Origin: Chloroflexota bacterium
GTDB taxonomy: Bacteria; Chloroflexota; Anaerolineae; Anaerolineales; UBA4823
Direction of reading: 5' to 3'
DNA length: 13,360 bases
Assembly (NCBI GenBank): GCA_017860725.1
Contig: JAGDMX010000036.1
Coordinates: 1-13,360 of the forward strand
Made by a program: the position numbers and the translations under genes. Under the pieces are notes generated by a model that saw nothing but the letters and a program-made list of their open reading frames with translations, was not told the origin of the DNA and did no database searches. Shown piece by piece: positions 1 to 6,701 of this stretch. How positions within the stretch are numbered: the stretch's first letter is position 1; each line of letters opens with the position of its first letter.

Positions 1-46
1 AGCCCTGGCGATCCTGGATGACAGCCTGGCAGCCAACCGGGCATAG
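1..46 (+). CDS. C-terminal tail of an unidentified plus-strand gene (partial)
   Basis: Reading from base 2, the frame gives 14 codons (ALAILDDSLAANRA) and then TAG at 44-46. The composition looks like a protein C-terminal helix, while the other two plus frames give unlikely peptides. The gene starts outside the window and is too short here to name. A 7-bp hairpin (67-83) follows it. The call rests only on composition and position, so it is tentative. Confidence 0.4.
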   Translation, partial: ALAILDDSLAANRA

Positions 47-66
47 CCTGGGTTAGTGTCTTTTCG

Positions 67-83
67 GGGCTGCTGAGCAGCCC
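67..83. other. Short GC-rich hairpin after the partial gene
   Basis: GGGCTGC (67-73) pairs perfectly with GCAGCCC (77-83) across a TGA loop. A TTTT run precedes it and AATATCATTTC follows, so there is no strong T tract on either strand. It could be a weak terminator for the gene ending at 46. The fold is visible; its function is inferred. Confidence 0.4.
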
Positions 84-111
84 AATATCATTTCAATACA
101 CTGTGAATCAG

Positions 112-166
112 AATAAAAATATGTGATGGTTACTGAGTGGCAAAGCCGCCCAGTAACCATCACATA
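112..166 (-). terminator. Long perfect hairpin with T tract ending the minus-strand operon
   Basis: Bases 120-135 pair without mismatch with 151-166 (16 bp). After one mismatch an inner stem, 137-141 with 145-149 including one wobble, closes on an AAA loop. Read on the minus strand, the stem runs straight into ATTTTTATT (112-120), the classic intrinsic terminator layout. It lies 37 bases past the stop codon of the beta-CASP nuclease gene at 203. On the plus strand the stem is followed by a weaker T-rich stretch (CTCCTTTATTTAC), so it may also stop readthrough from the left. Confidence 0.85.
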
Positions 167-202
167 ACTCCTTTATTTACTATATCTCAGGTTGGCGTTG
201 AT

Positions 203-1600
203 TTAGAGCTCGACACTGCTATGCAGGTCGGGATAGGACAGGTTGTGCATCCCAGCATCAGCCAGGCGCTGGCGTAGAGTTTCAGCAGGTTTGGGTTCGC
301 CGTGCACCAAAAAGATCTGATGGGCGGATTCACGGGTTGCCTGGGCGTATTCAACCAACATATTTTGTCCGGCGTGGGCGGATAATCCCCCAATCGTCGC
401 CACTTCTGCACGGCGCTCGTATACCTCCCCAAAAATCTTCACCTGCGGCTCGCGGTCGGCCAGTCTCCGCCCGAGTGTATTGGGCGCCTGCCAGGATACA
501 ATCAAGACCGTATTCTTGGGGTCTTCAATGTTGTTTTTGAGATGATGCAGGATACGTCCTGTTTCCGCCATTCCTGAGGCTGAGATGATCACCATCGGCT
601 CTTGGCGTTGGTTGAGGGCTTTGGAGTCCTCTACAGAGCGGGTATAAACCAGGTCATCGAAGCCGAATACTTCACGGTGTTTTCCTGAGTTCATGAATGC
701 CTGTGTTTCCTCGTCGAAACACTCCGGGAAGGCGCTGAACACCTCCGAAACATTGATCGCCAGCGGGCTATCGACAATCACCGGCACTCGGGGGATATCG
801 CCGCTGACCATCAATTGATGTAACGCATACACAATCTCCTGGGTACGGCCGATGGCAAAAGCGGGGATGATCACTTTGCCGCCGCGTCTTACTGTTCGGG
901 TAACCAGGTCGCGCAGCTCATCGAAGGCCACCAGTGGATCGCGATGCACTTTATCCCCGTAAGTAGACTCCATAATCATGTAATCCGCTCGCTCCGGGAG
1001 CACGGGGTCCTTGATCAGGGGCAAACCGCGCCGTCCGATATCCCCTGAAAACCACAATCGGAATTTCCGCCCATGATCGTCAATATCCAATATGACAGAT
1101 GCAGAACCCAGAATATGCCCGGCATCAACCAGGCGCACGAGGATACCTGGCACCGGTTCAAACGACTGCTCATACGAGACATCCCGGAAATAGCGAGTAG
1201 TTTGTTCGGCATCAGCGCGCGTATATAGCGGTTCTATCGGTTGCTCGCCGCGCACCGCCCGCTTGCGATTGACGTACTCGGCATCGGCTTCCTGGATATG
1301 GGCGGAGTCCATCACCATGATGCGCGCCAGATGCGTGGTGGCCTTGGTGGCATAAATCGGTCCTTCGTAGCCGTTTTTCACGAGATTTGGCAGGTTTCCA
1401 CAGTGATCCGTATGCGCGTGGGATAGGATCACCGCATCCAACCGGCGCGGGTTAAAGCGGAACTGGCGGTTGCGCTCGAAGCTCTCCCGGCGTGGGCCCT
1501 GGTACAAGCCACAATCGAGCAATAACGAGTGTCCATTTACTTCGAGCAAATGTTGGGACCCGGTGACGGTACGGGCTGCGCCATGAAAGGTGATACGCAT
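203..1600 (-). CDS. TTHA0252-like beta-CASP metallo-beta-lactamase ribonuclease (CPSF73 relative)
   Basis: This 465-residue protein has a complete metallo-beta-lactamase/beta-CASP architecture with an RMMBL C-terminal region. The zinc ligands are visible: HAHTDH at 61-66, H162 in DAGHILGS, D187 in FSGD, and H409 in LSAHAG. Beta-CASP motif A is E211 in ESTYGD. The SASGM segment at 340-344 is followed by G348-R349 and then the motif B His (352/353), and LVHGE lies at 431-435. The length and motif order match the bacterial CPSF-like group typified by Thermus TTHA0252 rather than RNase J, which is longer. The expected role is endo- and/or exonucleolytic RNA cleavage in the cytoplasm; the substrate is unknown. 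GGAGAG sits 7 nt before the ATG and supports the start. It lies 71 bp after rnd and is the last gene of the run. Confidence 0.93.
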   Translation of the reverse strand: MRITFHGAARTVTGSQHLLEVNGHSLLLDCGLYQGPRRESFERNRQFRFNPRRLDAVILSHAHTDHCGNLPNLVKNGYEGPIYATKATTHLARIMVMDSAHIQEADAEYVNRKRAVRGEQPIEPLYTRADAEQTTRYFRDVSYEQSFEPVPGILVRLVDAGHILGSASVILDIDDHGRKFRLWFSGDIGRRGLPLIKDPVLPERADYMIMESTYGDKVHRDPLVAFDELRDLVTRTVRRGGKVIIPAFAIGRTQEIVYALHQLMVSGDIPRVPVIVDSPLAINVSEVFSAFPECFDEETQAFMNSGKHREVFGFDDLVYTRSVEDSKALNQRQEPMVIISASGMAETGRILHHLKNNIEDPKNTVLIVSWQAPNTLGRRLADREPQVKIFGEVYERRAEVATIGGLSAHAGQNMLVEYAQATRESAHQIFLVHGEPKPAETLRQRLADAGMHNLSYPDLHSSVEL

Positions 1601-1671
1601 TAGAATTCTCTCCTATTATCGGTAATTTTACTGGTATACCTGGCTGCATCAATCGAGGGTGAATACAGCCA

Positions 1672-2805
1672 TTAATGATTCAGCAGCACAGCAAGAATCT
1701 GATCGCCAAAGTGCTCCCTGCGCCACGGGACCACCTGCAAGATGGTGTCAAGCTCTTCAGACCGGCGCGGATTCTTTTCCGCCAGCTCGCACAGGATATC
1801 GCGCGGCAGAATGACATCGGATGTAACCCCCAATTCCTGAGCGGTTTGTTTACGCCAGGCGCGCAGGGCCTCCAGCCGTTTCAAGTAATCCTCATCCGGG
1901 CGGGGATTGCGGGGCGGGTAGCGCGGTCCGGCATGCAGGCCGCGCCGGACCGCATCCAGCAGCCCATGTCCATGCCGCCTGACCTGTCCCTGGCTCATTC
2001 CGGATATCTGGCCCAAGGCTGCCAAATCCCTCGGCAGTATCTGGACAATCTCAATCAAGGTTTGGTCATTGAGTACCTTAAACCATGGGCGGTTCATCAT
2101 CCGGGCTGCCTGATCCCGGTAATGGCACAACTCATAAAGCACGGCAGCCTGCTGTGGCGTCAGGTCGCTGGCGCCGCGCACACGCCAGCAATCTACATCG
2201 CGCTCCTCGACCAGGCTGCCGTTCACCCGGCAGATGCGAGTGAAATCCTCCTGGGCTAAAGCCGCAACCCCCTGATGCTGCAGCTCGGACCACAATCGAT
2301 CACGCAGCGAGATAAGATAATGGGTGTCCAGACGGGCATAATCCAGCAGGTAAGTGGGCAGCGGACGCTGCCCCCAGTTGGCGCGCTGGTGGCGTTTATC
2401 CAACTGGATGCCAAACTCCTCTGCCAGGATAGCTCCTAATCCAACCGCCGGTCTTCCCAGGGTACGCGCCGCAATCATCGTGTCGAATAGATTGGCAAAT
2501 TCAAACCCGAAGTCACGCTTCAGGCACAAAAGATCGTAATCTGCAGCGTGAAATACCTTCTGGATTCCTGGGTTACTGAACAATTCCCCCAATGGCGAAA
2601 GATCTTTTAGTGCAAGCGGGTCGATCAGGTAATCCGCGTGTGGGGTAGAAAATTGAAGCAAGCACACCTGCTCACGGTAGGCATGCAAACTATTTGACTC
2701 GGTATCCACTGCAACCACCGGTTCCTGCAATAAAAGGCTTGACAGGTTTTTCAGGGCGGCCGGACGGGTGATCAATACCGGCGCAGGCAATGCTTCAACA
2801 GACAT
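1672..2805 (-). CDS. rnd: Ribonuclease D (DEDD 3'-5' exonuclease with two HRDC domains)
   Basis: The 377-residue product carries the DEDDy exonuclease core. Exo I is DTE (34-36), exo II is around FHAADYD (85-91), and exo III is YARLD (156-160) followed by THY. Two HRDC-type helical segments follow, at about 214-291 and 308-377, the same order and size as Escherichia coli RNase D. Its role is 3' trimming of tRNA and other stable RNA precursors. I chose the ATG at 2805. An in-frame ATG at 2895 would add 30 basic, family-unlike residues and overlap rimI by 61 bases. No clear ribosome-binding site precedes 2805; instead TATAAT lies 6 bases upstream. The gene begins 29 bp after the rimI stop. Confidence 0.93.
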   Translation of the reverse strand: MSVEALPAPVLITRPAALKNLSSLLLQEPVVAVDTESNSLHAYREQVCLLQFSTPHADYLIDPLALKDLSPLGELFSNPGIQKVFHAADYDLLCLKRDFGFEFANLFDTMIAARTLGRPAVGLGAILAEEFGIQLDKRHQRANWGQRPLPTYLLDYARLDTHYLISLRDRLWSELQHQGVAALAQEDFTRICRVNGSLVEERDVDCWRVRGASDLTPQQAAVLYELCHYRDQAARMMNRPWFKVLNDQTLIEIVQILPRDLAALGQISGMSQGQVRRHGHGLLDAVRRGLHAGPRYPPRNPRPDEDYLKRLEALRAWRKQTAQELGVTSDVILPRDILCELAEKNPRRSEELDTILQVVPWRREHFGDQILAVLLNH

Positions 2806-2811
2806 GAGCTT

Positions 2812-2838
2812 ATTATAGCGCAACCCCCGGCGGCTCAA
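2812..2838 (-). promoter_or_regulatory. Candidate promoter directly in front of rnd
   Basis: On the minus strand, TTGAGC (2833-2838) is followed after 15 bases by a perfect TATAAT (2812-2817). TATAAT ends 6 bases before the rnd start codon, so a normal transcription start would fall on or next to the ATG and give a leaderless message. The hexamer matches are visible. Promoter activity is inferred, and the 15-base spacer is short. Confidence 0.4.
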
Positions 2839-3305
2839 CCGAGTGCTTTCTCCATTACTAGGGCGTCCTCGCCATCCTGGTAGTATTTCTTCCACAAGCC
2901 AATCTTCTGGTAGCCAAGGTGTAAGTACAGCCTGATCGCATCCTGATTAGACGTGCGCACACTTAACCTCACCGCCGGCAGCTTAATATGTTGCTCACAA
3001 GCCAGGATCAAAGCTTCACCGATGCCGCGCCTGCGGTATTCGGGTAACACTCCAACCGTAGCAATCCAGGCAAGGTTCTCCGAAGGGTGGATATCCCCAG
3101 CAATGAACCCAACTATTTTGCCATCCACCAAAGCCTTCAAGCGCACTACATTCGGCAGAGTCAGGATGCCGATTATATCCCACAGAGGCCAGGCATCCTT
3201 TTGAAAACAAACTTGTTCCAAATGACGAATGACGTTTAAGTCACGCCAGGTAGCCGGCTCGATAGCAATCGGGCTACCTGGCGCCTGGGAGGCGGGAGAA
3301 ATCAT
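2835..3305 (-). CDS. rimI: Ribosomal-protein-alanine N-acetyltransferase (RimI-type GNAT)
   Basis: This 156-residue single-domain GNAT protein is close to the size of E. coli RimI (148). Acetyl-CoA motif A is at 83-96, with VGVLPEYRRRGIG supplying the R/Q-x-x-G-x-G pyrophosphate loop. The C-terminal block has the RimI pattern: SVRTSNQDAIRLY, then LGY, KKYYQDGEDALVME (115-152). RimI acetylates the N-terminal alanine of ribosomal protein S18; in other bacteria related enzymes have wider N-terminal targets. The start codon abuts the slipin stop (TAAATG), and AAGGAG inside the slipin tail lies just upstream, so the two are probably translationally coupled. The general GNAT call is firm; exact substrate identity is less so. 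Confidence 0.85.
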   Translation of the reverse strand: MISPASQAPGSPIAIEPATWRDLNVIRHLEQVCFQKDAWPLWDIIGILTLPNVVRLKALVDGKIVGFIAGDIHPSENLAWIATVGVLPEYRRRGIGEALILACEQHIKLPAVRLSVRTSNQDAIRLYLHLGYQKIGLWKKYYQDGEDALVMEKALG

Positions 3306-4217
3306 TTACTCCTTGGTTCCAAACCTCTCCGTAAGAGATGTTAGCAAATCGGTTAACTCTAGCGGCAGGATCCACTTTGTAGAAGCGCCCAGCCCAATGG
3401 ATTTAAGCGTTTCAAAGTACTGCAGCGTGATAGTCTTGGGATCAACCGTCTGGGCAACCTGGTAAATATTTTCCAGGGCAGCCGAGAAGCCTTGAGCGCG
3501 CAGCAGTTGGGCTTGTTTTTCACCTTCAGCTTTCAAAATCGAGGACTGCTTATCGCCTTCCGCTCTCAGAATCGCCGCCTGTTTTTCGCCTTCCGCTACA
3601 TTGATCGCTGCCTCCCGGGTACCCGTCGACTCGGTCACCACCGCTCGCCGGATACGTTCCGCTGACATTTGCCGGTTCATGGCATCCTGCACTTCTCTCG
3701 GCGGGATGATCTCGCGGATTTCTACATTGGTGACTTTCACGCCCCAGCGCTCGGTGACCTCATCCAGGCGAGTGCGCAGCATATTATTAATGTGCTCGCG
3801 CTCGGAGAGCACATCATCCAGCACAATCCCGCCGATCACAGCGCGCAATGTAGTAGTCGCCATGCCCTGGGCAGCCGACTCGAAGTTGCCCACTTGCAGC
3901 ACACTCTCCTGGGGGTCCAGGACTTTGTAATACCACAGGAAGTCAATTGATATCGGGGCGTTATCCTTGGAGATCGAAGACTGGTGTGGAATTTCTCGCA
4001 CCTGCTCACGCAGATCAACCTTAACGGCCCGGTCAACAATCGGAATCAAGATGATGATGCCCGGTCCTCTGGCACCGACACAGCGACCCAGGCGAAAAAC
4101 TACCAGTCGTTCATATTCTGCAACCACCCGGATAGCCTGGAATAAGAAGCCCAGAAGCACCAGGATGATGCCGCCGATAAGGCACAGAATCAGAGTGCCC
4201 TCACTAAGAAAATCCAT
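3306..4217 (-). CDS. Slipin (stomatin/prohibitin-homologue SPFH-domain membrane protein)
   Basis: The product is 303 residues. One N-terminal membrane segment (about 8-28) is followed by an SPFH/Band 7 domain starting at VVAEYERLVVFRLGR (31-45) and running to about 205. The stomatin-type block IIPPREVQDAMNRQMSAER lies at 170-188. Next come three near-perfect 11-residue repeats (AEGEKQAAILR, AEGDKQSSILK, AEGEKQAQLLR; 208-240), the helical oligomerisation region, and a hydrophobic C-terminal patch (KWILPLEL). Slipins form membrane-bound oligomeric rings or microdomains and in several organisms work with a co-transcribed NfeD protein, as here (65 bp from nfeD). The start is fixed by an exceptionally strong ribosome-binding site at 4221-4230. 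Confidence 0.95.
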   Translation of the reverse strand: MDFLSEGTLILCLIGGIILVLLGFLFQAIRVVAEYERLVVFRLGRCVGARGPGIIILIPIVDRAVKVDLREQVREIPHQSSISKDNAPISIDFLWYYKVLDPQESVLQVGNFESAAQGMATTTLRAVIGGIVLDDVLSEREHINNMLRTRLDEVTERWGVKVTNVEIREIIPPREVQDAMNRQMSAERIRRAVVTESTGTREAAINVAEGEKQAAILRAEGDKQSSILKAEGEKQAQLLRAQGFSAALENIYQVAQTVDPKTITLQYFETLKSIGLGASTKWILPLELTDLLTSLTERFGTKE

Positions 4218-4220
4218 GGT

Positions 4221-4230
4221 TCACCTCCTT
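4221..4230 (-). promoter_or_regulatory. Full-length consensus ribosome-binding site for the slipin
   Basis: On the minus strand the sequence AAGGAGGTGA stands 3 bases before the ATG at 4217. It is complementary over all ten bases to the usual 3' end of bacterial 16S rRNA, with about 6 bases between AGGAGG and the start. It is the strongest such site in the window and fixes the slipin start. Confidence 0.85.
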
Positions 4231-4282
4231 ATGAGTGAAAATCCGTTAAACAAGACACCAGAAGAGAGACACCGGCCCGATT

Positions 4283-4891
4283 TCAGCTTTGGTGCTCCTC
4301 CAGTGGTTCCACAATTAAAACGAAACCTTCCCGCTTCACAACACGCACCACACTGCCGTCGGATATGGGTTCGGTGCTGCGTGCGCTCCACAGCTCTCCA
4401 GCTACCTGGACAGATCCGTCACTATATATGTCACTCTTAGCCTCGCCAATCTGCCCAATCAAAGATTTCAGATCATGCACCGGGCGTTTGCGTTCAGCTT
4501 CTAAATACTTGGTAGCGGCGATCCAAAAAAATCCGGCCGACAAGCCGGAGACTACCAGCGCCAGGAACGGATTGACCGCCGGCTGCCACCAGGGGCCTTC
4601 AGCAAACAGGAAAGCGGAGCCAATTACCAACAAGGCTATCGACACTCCCAGCAAGATCAATGATTTCGATTGGCGCACAGACAGGATAAAAGCCACCACT
4701 CCCAGAAATAAAACAACCAGTGCCCAGTAATTAATTGGAATTTGTAGGGCGGCATACCCTGCCAGAACCAGAGCAATTAGCGCGCTGATCTCCAGGATGC
4801 CCGACCCCGGAGCCAGGACAGCCAGCAGCGCCAGTAAGACACCACCTGCCAGGAACAGGTATGCCACATTGGGATCCAACAAAATATCCAT
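4283..4891 (-). CDS. NfeD-family membrane protein lacking the serine-protease domain
   Basis: The 202-residue protein has about five hydrophobic segments (near 9-28, 32-50, 55-71, 78-97 and 107-129). A soluble C-terminal domain follows (about 140-197), with the beta-rich NfeD OB-fold pattern: GQIGEAKSDIYSDGSVQVAG, then WSA, then GSVVRVVKREGFVLIVEP. Long NfeD proteins begin with a ClpP-like protease of about 220 residues; nothing like it is present here, and upstream sequence is intergenic, so this is a short-form NfeD rather than a broken gene. It probably partners the slipin encoded 65 bp downstream. A purine-rich AGAGAG precedes the ATG, and TATAAT lies 46 bases upstream. Confidence 0.88.
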   Translation of the reverse strand: MDILLDPNVAYLFLAGGVLLALLAVLAPGSGILEISALIALVLAGYAALQIPINYWALVVLFLGVVAFILSVRQSKSLILLGVSIALLVIGSAFLFAEGPWWQPAVNPFLALVVSGLSAGFFWIAATKYLEAERKRPVHDLKSLIGQIGEAKSDIYSDGSVQVAGELWSARSTEPISDGSVVRVVKREGFVLIVEPLEEHQS

Positions 4892-4937
4892 AGTTATCTC
4901 TCTTATCGCTACTTATCTAAATTTAATGGCTGATATC

Positions 4938-4943
4938 ATTATA
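4938..4943 (-). promoter_or_regulatory. Candidate -10 box of the nfeD-slipin-rimI-rnd-nuclease operon
   Basis: TATAAT lies on the minus strand in the divergent spacer, preceded by TTG. It predicts a start near 4931 and a leader of about 40 nt to the nfeD ATG. No convincing -35 hexamer is seen at 16-18 bp spacing, so the call relies on the perfect -10 and its position. Confidence 0.5.
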
Positions 4944-4985
4944 CAACCTTTCTCCAGAGGGTAAAAATTTATTCACCGGGCGTGG

Positions 4986-4991
4986 TATGAT
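4986..4991 (+). promoter_or_regulatory. Candidate -10 box of the NAD synthetase operon
   Basis: TATGAT lies 34 bases before the ATG at 5026 and would place the transcript start near 4998. An upstream in-frame ATG at 4987 falls inside this box, which argues that it is not the real start. The -35 region is not recognisable. Confidence 0.4.
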
Positions 4992-5025
4992 TTGGGGCAC
5001 ATCAAACCTAAAAGGCATCCCAGTT

Positions 5026-5883
5026 ATGAGAATAAGCCTGGCACTCGCACAGATCAATACTCGCCTTGGGAATGTGGAAACCAACCTGGATAAACACATC
5101 ACCCTGGCCAAAGAAGCCCGCTCCCGAGGCGCCGACCTGGTGGTTTTTCCGGAGCTTTCATTGACCGGCTACGTATTGCAGGATTTAGCCCCGACAGTCG
5201 CCCACACGGCCTCCGCCGATGACCCAATTTTCGAACCGCTGCTGGAAGCCAGCCGCGATATCGATCTGGTGGTCGGCTTTGTGGATGAAGATCGACGGCA
5301 TCGATTTTTCATCGCCGCCGCTTATCTTTCCCAAGGCAAGGTGGTGCATGTTCACCACAAAGTTTACCTGCCTACTTACGGGCTGTTCGATGAAGGGCGT
5401 TTTTTTGCCTGGGGCGATATGGTACAGGCTTTCGATACACGCTTTGGGCGGCTGGGGATATTAATTTGTGAAGACTTCTGGCATATCTCGCCTCCATATC
5501 TGTTGTGGCTGGATGGGGCTGACTTGTTCCTGCTGATGTCAGCTTCGCCGGGTCGTGGGCTGAGCACAGAACCACGCCTGGAATCGGCACGCTGGGTAGA
5601 GCGCATCAACCAGGCTTATGCCAGTGTATTCACTGCATTTGTAGCCCATACCAACCGGGTTGGTTATGAAGATGGGCTGAACTTCTGGGGTGGCTCGACT
5701 GTCTACGATCCAAATGGGGCATTATTAGCCAAGGGTGCCTACTTTCAGGAGGATTTGGTCATGGCGGAGGTTGACTTGAACCAGCTGCACCGCACCCGAG
5801 CACGACTGCCGCTGTTGCGGGACGAGCGCACCGCGCTGGTGCAGCGAGAAATCGGCCGCATATTGGGAGGCAACGAGGGATGA
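5026..5883 (+). CDS. Glutaminase (nitrilase-fold) subunit of a split glutamine-dependent NAD+ synthetase
   Basis: This 285-residue nitrilase-superfamily protein carries the complete Glu-Lys-Cys triad: E43 in VVFPELSLTGY, K112 in HHKVYLPTYGLFDE, and C148 in LGILICEDFWH. The CEDFW and KxxLPxYxxFDE contexts are typical of the N-terminal amidase of glutamine-dependent NadE, which releases ammonia from glutamine. Here it stands alone, and the synthetase is the next gene, overlapping by 4 bases (ATGA). The start at 5026 is preferred: AAAGG lies 10 bases upstream and MRISLALAQIN matches family N termini. The ATG at 4987 would add 13 unrelated residues. Another carbon-nitrogen hydrolase function is possible but unlikely next to nadE. 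Confidence 0.88.
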   Translation: MRISLALAQINTRLGNVETNLDKHITLAKEARSRGADLVVFPELSLTGYVLQDLAPTVAHTASADDPIFEPLLEASRDIDLVVGFVDEDRRHRFFIAAAYLSQGKVVHVHHKVYLPTYGLFDEGRFFAWGDMVQAFDTRFGRLGILICEDFWHISPPYLLWLDGADLFLLMSASPGRGLSTEPRLESARWVERINQAYASVFTAFVAHTNRVGYEDGLNFWGGSTVYDPNGALLAKGAYFQEDLVMAEVDLNQLHRTRARLPLLRDERTALVQREIGRILGGNEG

Positions 5884-6701
5884 TCGATCTGTCAATCAAC
5901 TCGGAGCTGGCCCGGACGATCCTGACCGGGTTCATTCGCAGCGAAATTACCCGGGCAGGTTTTTCTCGGGCTGTGGTGGCTCTGTCCGGCGGACTGGATT
6001 CAACTGTATCCTGCTGGCTGACAGCAGAGGCGCTGGGACCACAAAACGTGCTGGCAGTGCGCATGCCTTACAAGACCTCCTCCCCCGACTCACTCGAGCA
6101 CGCCCAACTGGTCATCGACACGCTAGGCGTGCAGGCGATCACCATCCCAATCACCGAGATGGCAGATCCACTGATAGAGCGCTTTCCGGAGACCGGACCG
6201 GTGCGTCGCGGCAATATTATGGCACGCTTGCGCATGATCATACTCTACGACCAATCCGAAGCCTTCCGGGGATTGGTGGTTGGCACCGGCAACAAAACCG
6301 AAATTCTGCTGGGGTACACCACCTTGTTTGGGGATTCGGCCTGCGCATTGAACCCGCTGGGTGATTTGTATAAGACACAGGTGCGTCAACTGGCACGTGA
6401 CCTGGGCGTACCTACACCGATTATCGAAAAGCCGCCTTCGGCCGATCTATGGAAAGACCAGACCGACGAAGGCGAGCTAGGGTTCACCTACGCTGAAGTA
6501 GACCAGTTACTCTACCTGCTGGTTGATCAGCGCTATAACCCGTCAGACTGTGTTGCGGCCGGCTTTGCTGAGGGCTTTGTGCGTAAAGTCGTCGAGCGCA
6601 TCCAGCGCAACCACTTTAAGCGCATCCTACCCCCAATTGCCAAGCTGAGCAACCGCACCGTCGGCTACGACTTTCTATACCTGCGCGACTGGGGAACTTA
6701 A
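5880..6701 (+). CDS. nadE: NAD+ synthetase (ATP pyrophosphatase subunit)
   Basis: At 273 residues this is the size of ammonia-dependent NadE. It amidates nicotinic acid adenine dinucleotide to NAD+ through an adenylated intermediate, the last step of NAD synthesis. The N-type ATP-pyrophosphatase P-loop SGGLDS is at 36-41. Further family blocks are RRGNIMARLRM (109-119), VGTGNKTE (135-142), NPLGDLYKTQVRQLA (158-172) and KPPSADLW...QTDEGELG (184-201). The amidase encoded just upstream probably supplies ammonia as a separate subunit, replacing the usual single fused chain. GGGAGG lies 9 bases before the ATG within the amidase gene, so translation can start independently or be coupled. The stop overlaps the next start (TAATG). 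Confidence 0.95.
   Translation: MIDLSINSELARTILTGFIRSEITRAGFSRAVVALSGGLDSTVSCWLTAEALGPQNVLAVRMPYKTSSPDSLEHAQLVIDTLGVQAITIPITEMADPLIERFPETGPVRRGNIMARLRMIILYDQSEAFRGLVVGTGNKTEILLGYTTLFGDSACALNPLGDLYKTQVRQLARDLGVPTPIIEKPPSADLWKDQTDEGELGFTYAEVDQLLYLLVDQRYNPSDCVAAGFAEGFVRKVVERIQRNHFKRILPPIAKLSNRTVGYDFLYLRDWGT

Noticed and set aside
1641..1671. Hairpin between rnd and the beta-CASP nuclease gene
   Set aside because: Only six base pairs with an 18-base loop and no T tract; compatible with chance.
1675..2259. Open plus-strand frame of 194 codons opposite rnd
   Set aside because: It lies opposite the conserved HRDC region of RNase D and shows no motif of its own.
2806..2895. Longer RNase D with 30 extra N-terminal residues
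   Set aside because: The extension would overlap rimI by 61 bases, is rich in Arg and Gly, and is unlike RNase D N termini. The start at 2805 fits better.
4987..5025. Longer NAD synthetase amidase starting at 4987
   Set aside because: That ATG is part of the likely TATGAT promoter box, and the 13 extra residues do not fit the family. AAAGG precedes the ATG at 5026.
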